A stretch of DNA of 64,000 bases from Parahoeflea alexandrii (GTDB lineage Bacteria; Pseudomonadota; Alphaproteobacteria; Rhizobiales; Rhizobiaceae): contig NZ_JAPWHB010000008.1 of NCBI RefSeq assembly GCF_027214025.1, positions 124,001-188,000 on the forward strand. The letters are read 5' to 3'. Positions 37,970 to 46,937 of the stretch are shown here, piece after piece (position 1 is the stretch's first letter; each line of letters begins with the position of its first letter). Both the position numbers and the translations under genes were made by a program. The notes beneath the pieces are model-generated. The model worked only from the letters and a program-made list of their open reading frames with translations, had not been told where the DNA came from and ran no database searches.

Positions 37970-38668
37970 ATGTTCGATCCCAAAGCCCTGCTTGACCAGT
38001 TTCTCGGCTCCAACATTCCCGGCACCCAGGGAACCGTGCGTGACCAGGCCAGCAAGGCCACCCAGCTTGCCAAGGAAAATCCGCTTGCGACCGGCGCCAT
38101 TGTCGCGGTGCTTCTCGGGACCGGAGCAGGCCGGGCAATCGGTGGATCGGCATTGAAACTCGGCGGCATGGCCGCGATCGCCGGCCTTGGCTACCAGGCC
38201 TGGAAGAACTACCAGGCCGGCAAGGCGCCGGGTGACGGGGAGGCTGCGAAGCAACCTGAAATGCTGGCGCCGCCTTCGGACTCGGATTTCTCGGCAGAGC
38301 CAGCGCATGTGGATAGCGATTTCGCACTTTCGCTGATCAGGATCATGATTGCCGCGGCACGGGCGGACGGTCATGTCGATGATGCCGAGCGCGCCCGCAT
38401 TCACGACAAGCTTGCCCTGTCGGGACTGGGCGAGGACGCAATCGCTTTCCTCGACGATGAACTGTCCAAACCTGTCGACATGGACGGCATCATTGCCGCA
38501 GCGTCGAGCGAAGCGCAGAAGATCGAGATGTTTACCGCCGCGCGGCTTGCGATAGACCCCGACACCCGGGCCGAGCGCGGGTTCCTTGATCTCCTGGCGG
38601 GCCGTCTCGGACTTGCCGATCCCCTGGTCGACCATATCGAGGCAACGGTTGCGGCTGCAAAGGTCTGA
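37970..38668 (+). CDS. DUF533 / TerB-like protein
   Basis: A 232-residue protein like the YebE/DUF533 group. The N-terminal 55 residues are helical and polar, followed by a glycine-rich hydrophobic segment (GAGRAIGGSALKLGGMAAIAGLGYQAW, read in part) that may associate with membrane. The C-terminal 140 residues form a TerB-like helical domain beginning FALSLIRIMIAAARADGHVDDAERARI, where acidic residues could bind metal. Function of the family is not established. It is a single gene with ATG at 37970. Confidence 0.8.
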   Translation: MFDPKALLDQFLGSNIPGTQGTVRDQASKATQLAKENPLATGAIVAVLLGTGAGRAIGGSALKLGGMAAIAGLGYQAWKNYQAGKAPGDGEAAKQPEMLAPPSDSDFSAEPAHVDSDFALSLIRIMIAAARADGHVDDAERARIHDKLALSGLGEDAIAFLDDELSKPVDMDGIIAAASSEAQKIEMFTAARLAIDPDTRAERGFLDLLAGRLGLADPLVDHIEATVAAAKV

Positions 38669-38994
38669 ACCTGGAGCCGATCCTCTTTAGATGGATTCGT
38701 CTGGACGCCGGGATTTCGTGATCTGGCCAGGAGCGGGAGGCGACGCGGCGCGAGCGCCGTTAGCCTCGCGCGACGCAGTCCAGAGCGCGAAAGGCCCAGT
38801 TCAGACGATTGCGATGGATCTTACTTTTCGGCCAGCCTTCCGGTTTCGCCAGGCTTGGGCGTCTTCTCCGCGCCAGCGTCGTCAAAATCCTCGCACGATG
38901 CGCTGCATCGCGCTTGCGGTTTTCCTAGCTGGCACGAAAAACCCTGTCCACCAAACCGCTTCCAGCTAAAGATGATTGGCTCTAAAGTCCGGCG
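38669..38994. other. Intergenic region upstream of dctB
   Basis: No supported gene in 326 bases. A short GC hairpin (CGGCGC-GA-GCGCCG) is visible at about 38743-38762. No ribosome site precedes the dctB ATG. The stretch should contain the dctBD promoter, which I cannot place. Confidence 0.4.
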
Positions 38995-40791
38995 ATGCAG
39001 TCGCGCGTCGCCATAGAGAAACAGTTCCGCCTGACCAGAATCGGTCTTTTTGTCGTCTGGGCGATCCTGTCGGCCATCATCGTGGCATGGTCGGTCAGTT
39101 CGGCCAAGGAGCGGGCGCTCTCGGACGTCATGCAGAAGGCGGGAGAGACGCTGTCGGTGCAGACCGAGATTCTCTCCGGGGTTCTCGACAAGTACCGCTT
39201 GCTGCCGCCGCTGCTTTCGCGCCAATCGTCGATCAGGGCGCTCTTCGTGCGGGATGTCGAGGGCAACGCCCAGTCCATCAATGCGCGCCGGGTGGCGGAA
39301 GCGACGAGCGGCATGTCAGCGGCGATGGATGTGGCGTTTTTCTTTCCGGATGGGGAAATGCTGGCGAACGCCCGCGGCTCGGTTGCCGAGCGGTCCGAAG
39401 GTCTGCCGCAACTGATCGAAGCCGCCATGCAAGGCCGGCTCGGCCGCGCTGCCCTGTCGAACGACCGGGGCGAGCGGACATATGCCTTTTCGTCCGGCGT
39501 GCGCCGTGAGGGAAAGTTTGCCGGCGTTGTCATCGTCTATGTCGATTTCTATCGGGTCGAGGCTGCTTGGGCGCTATCGGCGCGCCGCATCTTCGTGACC
39601 GATAAGAGCGGTACGGTGTTTCTGGCCAATGATCCCGACTGGCGGCTCAAATCGCTCTCGGACCTGCGCCAGTCGGGAGCGGTTGATCGCTACCTGATCA
39701 ATGGCCGGTTTGAAGACCGGCTGGATCTGGTGCGTCGCTTGCCGTTGCTCGAGTGGGATCTGCATGTGCTCGCCGACCCTGCGCCGGTTGCCGCGGCGCG
39801 ATTGAGTGCAGCCACCATCGCAACCCTGGCCAGTCTGCTGGCCGGCATGATTGCCCTGGTCGTGCTTCGGCGAAACGAGGGACTGACCATCAAGGCCCGC
39901 ACCGACCGGGCGATCGCGCTTCGGCTCGAACGGGTGGTGCGGGACCGGACGCGGGCACTTTCGATCACCAACCAGACGCTCAGCAAGGAAGTCCAGGTTC
40001 GCCGCGAGGCGGAAGAGCGATTGCGCAAGACGCAGGATGAACTGGTTCAAACCGCCAAGCTGGCTGCACTCGGACAGATGTCGACAGCCTTGAGCCATGA
40101 ATACAATCAGCCGCTGGCCGCCATCAGGTCCTATGCGGACAATGCGCTTCGGTTTCTCGATCGCGGTGCGTTGTCCGAGGTCTCGGGCAACCTGTCGCGC
40201 ATCAACGGCCTGGTTGAACGGATGGCCGAACTGTCGAGGACATTGCTGTCATTCTCGCGCAAGCCAGGCGCCAGCATTGGGCCGGTTCCGCTGGGCACGA
40301 TCATCGATGAGGCATTGTTGCTGGCGCGCCCGCGGGCGCGTGCAGCGGGCATCGCCGACATCCAGGTCGGCGCGGGCGTATTGAGTGTTCATGTGCTGGG
40401 CGGCCGGATCAGGCTCGGACAGGTCTTCGTCAATCTCGTCAACAACGCAATCGACGCCTTGTCGGGACGCGCCGACGCGCGAGTGGAGATTGACGCCCGG
40501 CTGGAAGGCGACCGCGTGTTCGTGACCGTCATCGACAACGGTCCGGGGATCGAGCCTGAGCGGTTGCACAAGGTGTTCGAGCCGTTCTTCACCACAAAGG
40601 GGGTCGGTGAGGGGATCGGGATCGGGCTTTCCATCGTGGACAATATCATCCGGGACTTCGGCGGCACAATCACGGTATCGAACCGGCCCGAGGGCGGGGC
40701 CTGTTTCACGATCGATTTGCAGGCCGCAGATGGCCCGGACGAGATGCTTGAGGGCAAATTGCTTCCAACTTCCGCCAGCGCAGCCGTGTGA
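38995..40791 (+). CDS. dctB: C4-dicarboxylate sensor histidine kinase
   Basis: Membrane sensor kinase of 598 residues. It has two membrane helices (about residues 15-38 and 268-290) flanking a large periplasmic sensor region like the tandem PAS domain of DctB, then a coiled coil (residues 315-345) and the kinase core. The H box is ALSHEYNQPLAAIRSYADNA with the histidine near residue 368; N, G1 and G2 boxes are NLVNNAIDAL, DNGPGIEP and GIGIGLSIV. dctD follows 66 bases later, and dctPQM further on, so it probably senses dicarboxylates for this TRAP system. Confidence 0.9.
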   Translation: MQSRVAIEKQFRLTRIGLFVVWAILSAIIVAWSVSSAKERALSDVMQKAGETLSVQTEILSGVLDKYRLLPPLLSRQSSIRALFVRDVEGNAQSINARRVAEATSGMSAAMDVAFFFPDGEMLANARGSVAERSEGLPQLIEAAMQGRLGRAALSNDRGERTYAFSSGVRREGKFAGVVIVYVDFYRVEAAWALSARRIFVTDKSGTVFLANDPDWRLKSLSDLRQSGAVDRYLINGRFEDRLDLVRRLPLLEWDLHVLADPAPVAAARLSAATIATLASLLAGMIALVVLRRNEGLTIKARTDRAIALRLERVVRDRTRALSITNQTLSKEVQVRREAEERLRKTQDELVQTAKLAALGQMSTALSHEYNQPLAAIRSYADNALRFLDRGALSEVSGNLSRINGLVERMAELSRTLLSFSRKPGASIGPVPLGTIIDEALLLARPRARAAGIADIQVGAGVLSVHVLGGRIRLGQVFVNLVNNAIDALSGRADARVEIDARLEGDRVFVTVIDNGPGIEPERLHKVFEPFFTTKGVGEGIGIGLSIVDNIIRDFGGTITVSNRPEGGACFTIDLQAADGPDEMLEGKLLPTSASAAV

Positions 40792-40857
40792 TGCTGGACA
40801 AGATGGCGGCTTCATGATTTCAGGCATTGCGAATATAAAGCCGGGAGGAGCCCGCCA

Positions 40858-42225
40858 TTGGAAGACAATTCCGCGCTGAAGCTGCAGGACAGGATTGTGC
40901 ATCTGGTCGATGACGATGCCGACCTGAGGCATGCGCTCAAGCAATCGCTGGAGCTCGAGGGGCTGAGTGTGGTTTGCCACTCAAGCGCGGACGATGTCGG
41001 CGATCTGCCTCTGCGCAGTCTCTACGGCGTCGTCGTGTCCGACATAAGGATGCCCGGAATCGACGGATTGACGCTCATGCGGCGCATCCTGGGCATCGAT
41101 CCGACAATGCCGGTGGTGCTGATCACCGGCCATGGCGACGTGCAGATGGCGGTGGAAGCGATGCGTGCCGGCGCCTACGACTTCATCGAGAAACCGTTTG
41201 CCGCAAACCGCCTGTTCTCGGTGGTCGAGCGGGCGCTCGAAAAGCGTCGGCTGGTGCTCGAGAACCGTTCTCTGCGCAATGCGCTCGAAGGCAGTGACGA
41301 TCTCTCCTCGCGGCTGGTGGGCCGCAATCCGGCCATCCAGCGGCTGCGGGCGCAGATCTCGGCCGTTGCCGATACAGATGCCGATGTGTTGATTACCGGC
41401 GAAACCGGAACCGGCAAGGAGGTGGTGGCTCGGGCGCTCCACGATTTCGGACCGCGGAGCAAGGGGAATTTCGTCGCCATCAATTGCGCGGCGCTGCCGG
41501 CGGACATTTTCGAATCCGAATTGTTCGGACATGAGGCGGGCGCGTTCACCGGGGCGCAGAAACTCAGGATCGGAAAGCTAGAGCATGCCAATGGCGGCAC
41601 CGTGTTCCTGGACGAGATCGAATCCATGCCGATCGATCTGCAGGCCAAGCTGCTGCGCGCGATCGAGGAGAGGTCGATCGAGCGGCTCGGGTCGAACCGG
41701 CAAGTGGCGCTCAACGTGCGTTTCGTGGCGGCGACCAAGGCCGATCTGAACAACAACCCGGCTTTCCGCACGGACCTTTATTACCGGCTCAACGTGATCA
41801 CGCTGGAAATCCCGGCTCTCCGGGCCCGCCGGGATGATATTCCGCTGTTGTTCTTTCACCTGGCGCGCGAGGCCCGTGCCCGCTATCGCCGAGAGATTCC
41901 GGATATCCCGCCACATATCGAAGCAGGGCTGCTTGCCCACGACTGGCCCGGCAATGTGCGCGAATTGCGAAATGTCGCTGACCGGTTCGTCCTGGGTATG
42001 TGGGCGGGTTTCGGGGCAGATCCGGATCAGAGCCTCGAGATCGGAACCGGCAGCCTTTCGGAGCGGATGGATGCCTTTGAAAGGGACGTCATCAGGGCCG
42101 AGATCAGCCGCAATGGCGGCGCCCTGAAGCCGACTTACGAAAACCTCGGCGTTTCCCGCAAGGGATTGTATGAGAAAATGCGGCGGCTGGGCATTTCATC
42201 CGGCGATTCAGACGATGGGTCGTAG
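40858..42225 (+). CDS. dctD: Sigma-54-dependent response regulator of C4-dicarboxylate transport
   Basis: NtrC-type activator, 455 residues. Receiver domain with phosphoacceptor D62 (VVSDIRMPG), AAA+ domain with Walker A GETGTGKE near residue 181, the sigma-54 contact loop GAFTGA near residues 227-232 and Walker B GGTVFLDEIES, then a Fis-type helix-turn-helix at the C-terminus (YENLGVSRKGLYEKMRRL). I take the TTG at 40858 as start because GGGAGGAG lies seven bases upstream and the receiver domain begins right after. It should activate the -24/-12 promoter at 42360. Confidence 0.92.
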   Translation: MEDNSALKLQDRIVHLVDDDADLRHALKQSLELEGLSVVCHSSADDVGDLPLRSLYGVVVSDIRMPGIDGLTLMRRILGIDPTMPVVLITGHGDVQMAVEAMRAGAYDFIEKPFAANRLFSVVERALEKRRLVLENRSLRNALEGSDDLSSRLVGRNPAIQRLRAQISAVADTDADVLITGETGTGKEVVARALHDFGPRSKGNFVAINCAALPADIFESELFGHEAGAFTGAQKLRIGKLEHANGGTVFLDEIESMPIDLQAKLLRAIEERSIERLGSNRQVALNVRFVAATKADLNNNPAFRTDLYYRLNVITLEIPALRARRDDIPLLFFHLAREARARYRREIPDIPPHIEAGLLAHDWPGNVRELRNVADRFVLGMWAGFGADPDQSLEIGTGSLSERMDAFERDVIRAEISRNGGALKPTYENLGVSRKGLYEKMRRLGISSGDSDDGS

Positions 42226-42307
42226 AATGCCCATTCGAGGCCGCGGACGGGTAGTTTGATGCCCTACCGGAGGCCGGATTCCGGGTCGCTGACCGCTTCC
42301 AACAGGC

Positions 42308-42346
42308 CTTGAGGCCGAATCCTGGACGTTTCCGCGGCTTGAGGCC
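42308..42346 (+). promoter_or_regulatory. Candidate DctD enhancer site pair
   Basis: CTTGAGGCC occurs at 42308-42316 and again at 42338-42346, 30 bases apart (about three helical turns). The first copy lies in a near-palindrome GGCCT-TG-AGGCC. The pair ends 14 bases before the sigma-54 promoter, closer than most enhancer sites, so the assignment is tentative. Confidence 0.35.
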
Positions 42347-42359
42347 ATCCGTGCAAAGT

Positions 42360-42375
42360 TGGCACGTGGTTTGCT
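42360..42375 (+). promoter_or_regulatory. Sigma-54 (-24/-12) promoter of dctPQM
   Basis: TGGCACGTGGTTTGCT matches the sigma-54 consensus TGGCACG-N4-TTGCT at all defined positions, with GG and GC twelve bases apart. Transcription should start near 42386, leaving a 127-base leader before dctP. The dctD gene just upstream encodes the matching activator class. Confidence 0.88.
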
Positions 42376-42512
42376 AGATTGTACTGTTGAATGCGATGGA
42401 CGGGAGGACATCGCCGGGGGGTGCCGGGGCAATGGCCCGGACTTTCCGGTATTCTCCGGTCTCCGCTTCGCTTGACAAGTTCCGGGCATCTTGCCCCAGT
42501 GGAGGATATCTC

Positions 42513-43517
42513 ATGAAAAAGCTTCTTCTCGGCGCCGTTTCCGCCGCCGCACTCCTTTTCACCGCCAATGCCGCTTCGGCCAATTGCGACGATGGCGAAA
42601 TGGTCATCAAGTTCAGCCATGTGGTGGCCGCGACCGGTCACCCGAAGGGCGACGCCGCAACGCTCCTGGCCGAGCGGGTCAACTCGGAAATGAACGGCAA
42701 GGCCTGCATGGAAGTCTTCGCCAACTCGACGCTGTTCGACGATGACAAGGTTCTCGAAGCCCTGCTCTTGGGCGATGTCCAGCTCGCAGCACCGTCGCTG
42801 TCGAAGTTCGAGGCCTACACGCTGAAGTACCGGCTGTTCGACCTGCCGTTCCTGTTCGCCAGCCTCAAGGCGGTTGACGCTTTCACCCAGTCGGATGCCG
42901 GCAAGGGCTTGCTGACCGTGATGGAAGACGTTGGCTACACCGGCCTGGGCTACTGGTCTTCGGGCCTCAAGCAGTTCTCGGCAAACAAGCCATTGCTGGT
43001 CCCTTCCGATGCCAATGGCCTGAAGTTCCGCGTCCAGACCTCCGATGTCGCCGTGGCGATGATCGAAGCCATGGGCGGCTCGGCCCAGAAGCTCGCCTTC
43101 AAGGAAGTCTACGGCGCGCTACAGACCGGCGTTGTCGACGGACAGGAAAACTCCTGGTCGAACATCTACACCCAGAAGTTCTTCGAAGTGCAGGATGGCG
43201 TGACGGAAACCAACCACCAGCTTCTGGCCTATCTGCTGGTCACTTCGACCGAATGGCTCAACAGCCTCGAGCCCGACGTGCGTGACCAGTTCGTCACGAT
43301 CGCAAACGAAGTGACGATCGAAGCCAATGCTGCTGTTGCTGCAACGGAAGCCAAGAACCGCCAGAACATCCTCGATGCGGGCGGCACGATCCGCGAACTC
43401 AGCGCCGAGCAGCGCAAGGCCTGGGTCGACGCCATGAAGCCGGTCTGGACCAAGTTCGAAGGCGACATCGGCGCCGATCTGATCGACGCTGCAGTGGCCT
43501 CAAACGACGCCAGCTAA
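42513..43517 (+). CDS. dctP: TRAP transporter solute-binding protein
   Basis: Periplasmic DctP-family binding protein for organic acids, 334 residues from the ATG at 42513 (GGAGG upstream). Signal peptide residues 1-23 ends ANAASA. Mature sequence starts CDDGEMVIKFSHVVAATGHPKG, typical of dicarboxylate-type DctP; the carboxylate-binding arginine region is LKFRVQTSDV, and the block YGALQTGVVDGQENSWSNI is diagnostic. dctQ and dctM follow. The dctBD genes next door suggest C4-dicarboxylates as ligands. Confidence 0.92.
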   Translation: MKKLLLGAVSAAALLFTANAASANCDDGEMVIKFSHVVAATGHPKGDAATLLAERVNSEMNGKACMEVFANSTLFDDDKVLEALLLGDVQLAAPSLSKFEAYTLKYRLFDLPFLFASLKAVDAFTQSDAGKGLLTVMEDVGYTGLGYWSSGLKQFSANKPLLVPSDANGLKFRVQTSDVAVAMIEAMGGSAQKLAFKEVYGALQTGVVDGQENSWSNIYTQKFFEVQDGVTETNHQLLAYLLVTSTEWLNSLEPDVRDQFVTIANEVTIEANAAVAATEAKNRQNILDAGGTIRELSAEQRKAWVDAMKPVWTKFEGDIGADLIDAAVASNDAS

Positions 43518-43525
43518 GCATGCCA

Positions 43526-43557
43526 GGTGGATCCGGGGGGCAACTCCCGGATCCACC
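43526..43557 (+). terminator. Intercistronic hairpin between dctP and dctQ
   Basis: Perfect 12-base arms (GGTGGATCCGGG and complement) around an 8-base loop, starting 9 bases after the dctP stop. No T-run follows. It probably protects the dctP message or causes partial termination, so that more binding protein than membrane subunits is made. Confidence 0.72.
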
Positions 43558-43597
43558 GAACTGACTGCCGGCGGCATCCGGCAACTGGGGGGACGCC

Positions 43598-44278
43598 ATG
43601 AATACCTACTTGCCTTATCTCATCATGATCGTGGTGATTGCGCTGTTCTGGCTTGCAGAGCGCCGCAATCCCGACTCGGTCACCCGGTTTGAGGAAAATG
43701 TCCTCGGCGTCATCCTGGCGCTGATCACCATAGTCTCGTTTACGCAGGTCGTCGCCCGTTATGGCTTCAACAGCGGCTGGGGCGGCGCACTTGAGTTCAC
43801 CCGGATCCTGTTTGCCTGGATGATCCTGTTCGGCATGAGTTACGGTCTGAAGCAGGGCATGCATCTGGGTGTCGATGCGCTGTTGCGGCTTTTCCCCAAG
43901 CCGGTGTTTCGTTTCTTCGCCATCTTCGGCGCGGTCTGCGCCTTTCTCTATGCAGCGATCCTGATCAATTCGACCTGGCTCGGGATCTTCGGCGCGGATA
44001 CCAGCGGCGGAGCAATGGTCTACTGGTCGAAAATGTACCAGATCGGCATCGGCCTCGATGACCTGCGCTATCCGGAGTGGATGCAGGATACATTCGGGGT
44101 CAAGGAGCGCGTGCAGCGCTGGATTGCCTATCTGATCCTCCCCATCGGACTGGGCCTGTTCGGCTTCCGTGCGCTGCAGGCGATGGTCGCGATCTGGCGC
44201 GGTGAGCGTGAACTGATCATTGCCGGACATGAGGCCGAAGACCTCGTTGCCGAAAACCGCAACGTGTTGAAGGACTGA
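43598..44278 (+). CDS. dctQ: TRAP transporter small membrane subunit
   Basis: DctQ-type subunit, 226 residues, at the long end for the family (usually 160-220). Four hydrophobic segments are visible, with the family segment LEFTRILFAWMILFGMSYGLKQGMHLGVDAL in the middle. A loop of about 50 residues (residues 125-170) separates the third and fourth helices. It starts after GGGGGA and is followed six bases after its stop by dctM. Confidence 0.9.
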   Translation: MNTYLPYLIMIVVIALFWLAERRNPDSVTRFEENVLGVILALITIVSFTQVVARYGFNSGWGGALEFTRILFAWMILFGMSYGLKQGMHLGVDALLRLFPKPVFRFFAIFGAVCAFLYAAILINSTWLGIFGADTSGGAMVYWSKMYQIGIGLDDLRYPEWMQDTFGVKERVQRWIAYLILPIGLGLFGFRALQAMVAIWRGERELIIAGHEAEDLVAENRNVLKD

Positions 44279-44284
44279 TCCGCC

Positions 44285-45901
44285 ATGGAAACCGCAATCC
44301 TGTTTGTTCTCGTTCTCGGACTGTTGTTCGTCGGCGTACCGGTGGCCGTGTCGCTGGGGCTCTCGTCGATCATTCTGATCGCCTTTTTCTCAAAAGACTC
44401 GATGTCCTCGGTGGCCATCCAGTTGTTCACGGCATCGCAGAACTATACACTGCTGGCCATCCCGTTCTTTGTGTTGGCATCGGCGTTCATGTCGACCGGC
44501 GGCGTGGCCAAGCGCATCATCCGCTTCGCCATCGCAACGGTCGGGCATTTCCGCGGCGGGCTGGCCATGGCCAGCGTGCTCGCCTGCATGCTGTTTGCGG
44601 CCTTGTCCGGATCGTCGCCCGCCACCGTGGTCGCCATCGGCACCATCGCAATCGCCGGCATGCGGCAGGTGGGATATTCCAAGGAGTTCGCGGCCGGCAT
44701 CATTGCCAATGCCGGAACGCTGGGCATTCTCATTCCGCCTTCGATCGTCATGGTGGTCTATGCCGCGGCAACCGACGTGTCCGTCGGGCGGATGTTCCTT
44801 GCCGGCGTGATCCCGGGAGTTGTCGCGGGTCTCATGTTGATGATCGCGATCTACGTGGTGGCGCGGGTCAAGGGACTGCCATCCGAGCCCTGGCGCGGGT
44901 TTGGCGAGATCGTCGCTGGCGGCAAGGATGCGGGCTGGGGTCTTTTCCTGATCATCATCATCATCGGCGGCATTTATGGCGGGGTCTTCACCCCGACCGA
45001 GGCTGCCGCCGTGGCGGCGGTCTATTCCTTCTTTATCGCGATCTTCATCTATCGCGACATGGGGCCGATGGCCGGAATTACGTGGGTTAACGACACGGAT
45101 TCGCGCCGGGCGCGGGCCGGGTTTTCCGGCGTGGTCTATGCGGTGGCCTTCTATTTCGTCTGGATGATCCTGTCGTTCTTTGCCACCAGCAATTCCGAGA
45201 CGGTTACCTTTGCCGGCCGCTCCAATCTCGGTCTTGCCATCTCGTTTGCTATCCTGGTCGCCTATACGGCCTGGCGTGGCGAGAAGGGTCTCGCCGGGGT
45301 GCCTTCGGCGCTGGCAGCGGGCCTGCCGATCTGGGGCCGCAACCTGTCGCTCATGGGCCGCAATTTCGGCAAGGCCTTCTTCAACGAAGATACGCGCAAG
45401 GTAATGGTGGACGCATCCAAGACCACCATCATGCTGATGTTCATCATCGTCAACGCCCTGCTGTTTGCCCATGTGCTGACCTCCGAGCGGATCCCCGACG
45501 CGATCACAGACCTGATGCTGGGCTACGGCTTTACCTGGTTCACCTTCCTGATTGCCGTCAACGTGCTGCTGTTGATAGGCGGTCAGTTCATGGAACCCTC
45601 GGGCCTGCTTCTGATTGTGGCGCCGGTGGTGTTCCCGATCGCGATGGAGTTGGGCGTCGATCCGGTGCATCTCGGCATCATCATGGTGGTCAATATGGAG
45701 ATCGGCATGATCACGCCGCCGATCGGGCTCAACTTGTTCGTCACCTCCGGAATCACCGGCATGAGCCTGGTACAGGTGGTGCGCGCGGCGCTGCCATTCG
45801 TTGCGGTGCTGTTCCTGTTCCTGATCATCGTGACCTATGTGCCGGCGATGTCGACATGGTTGCCCTACAGCCTGATGGGGCCGGAGATCGTCACCAGATA
45901 G
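44285..45901 (+). CDS. dctM: TRAP transporter large membrane subunit with central insertion
   Basis: DctM-type permease, 538 residues against about 430 normally. N- and C-terminal blocks are typical (FALSGSSPATVVAIGTI-like segment near residue 115, GGIYGGVFTPTEAAAVAAVYSF, and the C-terminal EIGMITPPIGLNLFV). The extra length is an insertion of roughly 110 residues after the GVFTPTEA block, beginning near residue 260 and containing two hydrophobic stretches and a basic segment. The frame is open throughout. Related long DctM forms occur in marine alphaproteobacteria. Ends in a strong terminator 43 bases later. Confidence 0.9.
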   Translation: METAILFVLVLGLLFVGVPVAVSLGLSSIILIAFFSKDSMSSVAIQLFTASQNYTLLAIPFFVLASAFMSTGGVAKRIIRFAIATVGHFRGGLAMASVLACMLFAALSGSSPATVVAIGTIAIAGMRQVGYSKEFAAGIIANAGTLGILIPPSIVMVVYAAATDVSVGRMFLAGVIPGVVAGLMLMIAIYVVARVKGLPSEPWRGFGEIVAGGKDAGWGLFLIIIIIGGIYGGVFTPTEAAAVAAVYSFFIAIFIYRDMGPMAGITWVNDTDSRRARAGFSGVVYAVAFYFVWMILSFFATSNSETVTFAGRSNLGLAISFAILVAYTAWRGEKGLAGVPSALAAGLPIWGRNLSLMGRNFGKAFFNEDTRKVMVDASKTTIMLMFIIVNALLFAHVLTSERIPDAITDLMLGYGFTWFTFLIAVNVLLLIGGQFMEPSGLLLIVAPVVFPIAMELGVDPVHLGIIMVVNMEIGMITPPIGLNLFVTSGITGMSLVQVVRAALPFVAVLFLFLIIVTYVPAMSTWLPYSLMGPEIVTR

Positions 45902-45944
45902 GCAGTTGGGTGCCTTGGACAAAGAAAACCCAAACCAGACTGAC

Positions 45945-45969
45945 CGGGGCGCGAAAGCGCCCCGTTTTT
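45945..45969 (+). terminator. Rho-independent terminator of the dctPQM operon
   Basis: CGGGGCGC-GAAA-GCGCCCCG followed by TTTTT: 8-base perfect stem, stable GAAA loop and a T-run, 43 bases after the dctM stop. Confidence 0.93.
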
Positions 45970-46113
45970 CGTGCATGGCCGATATGCGCCATTCTGCCGG
46001 TGTTGGCTGGACGGCGCTCTTCTCCTGATCAACTCCGGTGATGGCTGGCTTCAGAAAAAGTCATTGGTCGCCGCGTTGTGCTTGCCCCTGTCCGATGCCA
46101 TGCTGGCCTAACG

Positions 46114-46734
46114 ATGAGCGATATCAACTTTCCCCTGATCATGACCGCGGCGCTGCTGGCGACCGCCAGCCCGGGACCGTCCACTCTGGCGATAGCCGGA
46201 ACCGCGATGGCGCACGGGCGACGACAGGCGCTGGCACTGGTAGCCGGCATCGTTTGCGGCTCCTGGAGTTGGTCGGTGGCTGCGGCGCTCGGACTTGGCG
46301 CCGTCATGCAGGCCAATGCTTGGGTCTTCGAAGTGCTGCGCTATTGTGGCGCCGGGTACCTGCTGTTTCTGGCCTATAAAAGCGCTCGCAGCGCCCTTTC
46401 GCCGGTCCAGGCGAAACTCCGTTCGGTTTCCGCGGGAAGTTACAGGTCCGCCTATGGCAAGGGGTTGGCGATGCATCTGACCAATCCCAAGGCGATCCTG
46501 TTCTTCGGAGCCTTGTTTTCGGTCGGTGTTCCGGTTTCCGCATCGCCGCTGGAAATCGGTTCGGTGGTTATTGTTGTCGGACTGCAGAGCCTGATGGTCT
46601 TTGTGGCCTATGCGCTGCTGTTTTCCAGCGGCCGGATCGTGGCGGTCTATCTGCGCCTCCGGCGATGGTTCGAGGGCGTGTTCGCTGTTGCCTTTGGACT
46701 TGCCGGATTAACCCTTCTGACCAGAAGGCTGTGA
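46114..46734 (+). CDS. LysE-family amino-acid exporter
   Basis: 206-residue membrane protein with about six helices, start at the ATG 46114. The family signature is near the N-terminus (ATASPGPSTLAIAGTAM, residues 17-33). A second family block, HLTNPKAILFFGALF, lies in the middle. Members export lysine, threonine, homoserine or similar compounds; the substrate is not predictable. It converges on the aminotransferase gene. Confidence 0.85.
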   Translation: MSDINFPLIMTAALLATASPGPSTLAIAGTAMAHGRRQALALVAGIVCGSWSWSVAAALGLGAVMQANAWVFEVLRYCGAGYLLFLAYKSARSALSPVQAKLRSVSAGSYRSAYGKGLAMHLTNPKAILFFGALFSVGVPVSASPLEIGSVVIVVGLQSLMVFVAYALLFSSGRIVAVYLRLRRWFEGVFAVAFGLAGLTLLTRRL

Positions 46735-46909
46735 TTGCACGGCATCGCCCTGACCGGTCAGGACAAGTAATTCGTGACGCGGAACTGCCACGATTGTGCA
46801 GCGGCGGGTCAAAAAAGGCTATTTCCCGTTTAGACATCGTTAACTTTTAAAGCGCACCCTGATGATCAGACATGCCACTTCACTCCTCCCAAGAACGGCA
46901 TGACGGATG

Positions 46910-46929
46910 AGGGCGGCGAAAGCCGCCCT
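46910..46929 (+). terminator. Terminator between the LysE exporter and the aminotransferase
   Basis: AGGGCGGC-GAAA-GCCGCCCT followed by TTTAT on the plus strand. It lies 175 bases after the exporter stop and just beyond the end of the convergent aminotransferase gene, so it could serve both directions. Confidence 0.65.
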
Positions 46930-46937
46930 TTATCTGT

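Noticed and set aside
44390-45976. Minus-strand 528-codon open frame opposite dctM
   Set aside because: Antisense to dctM and running through its terminator; composition is dominated by D, H, R and Q as expected for a shadow.
46829-46890. Eight-codon minus-strand frame after GGAGGAG near 46890
   Set aside because: A good ribosome-like site but the peptide is only eight residues with no neighbouring gene to attenuate on that strand.
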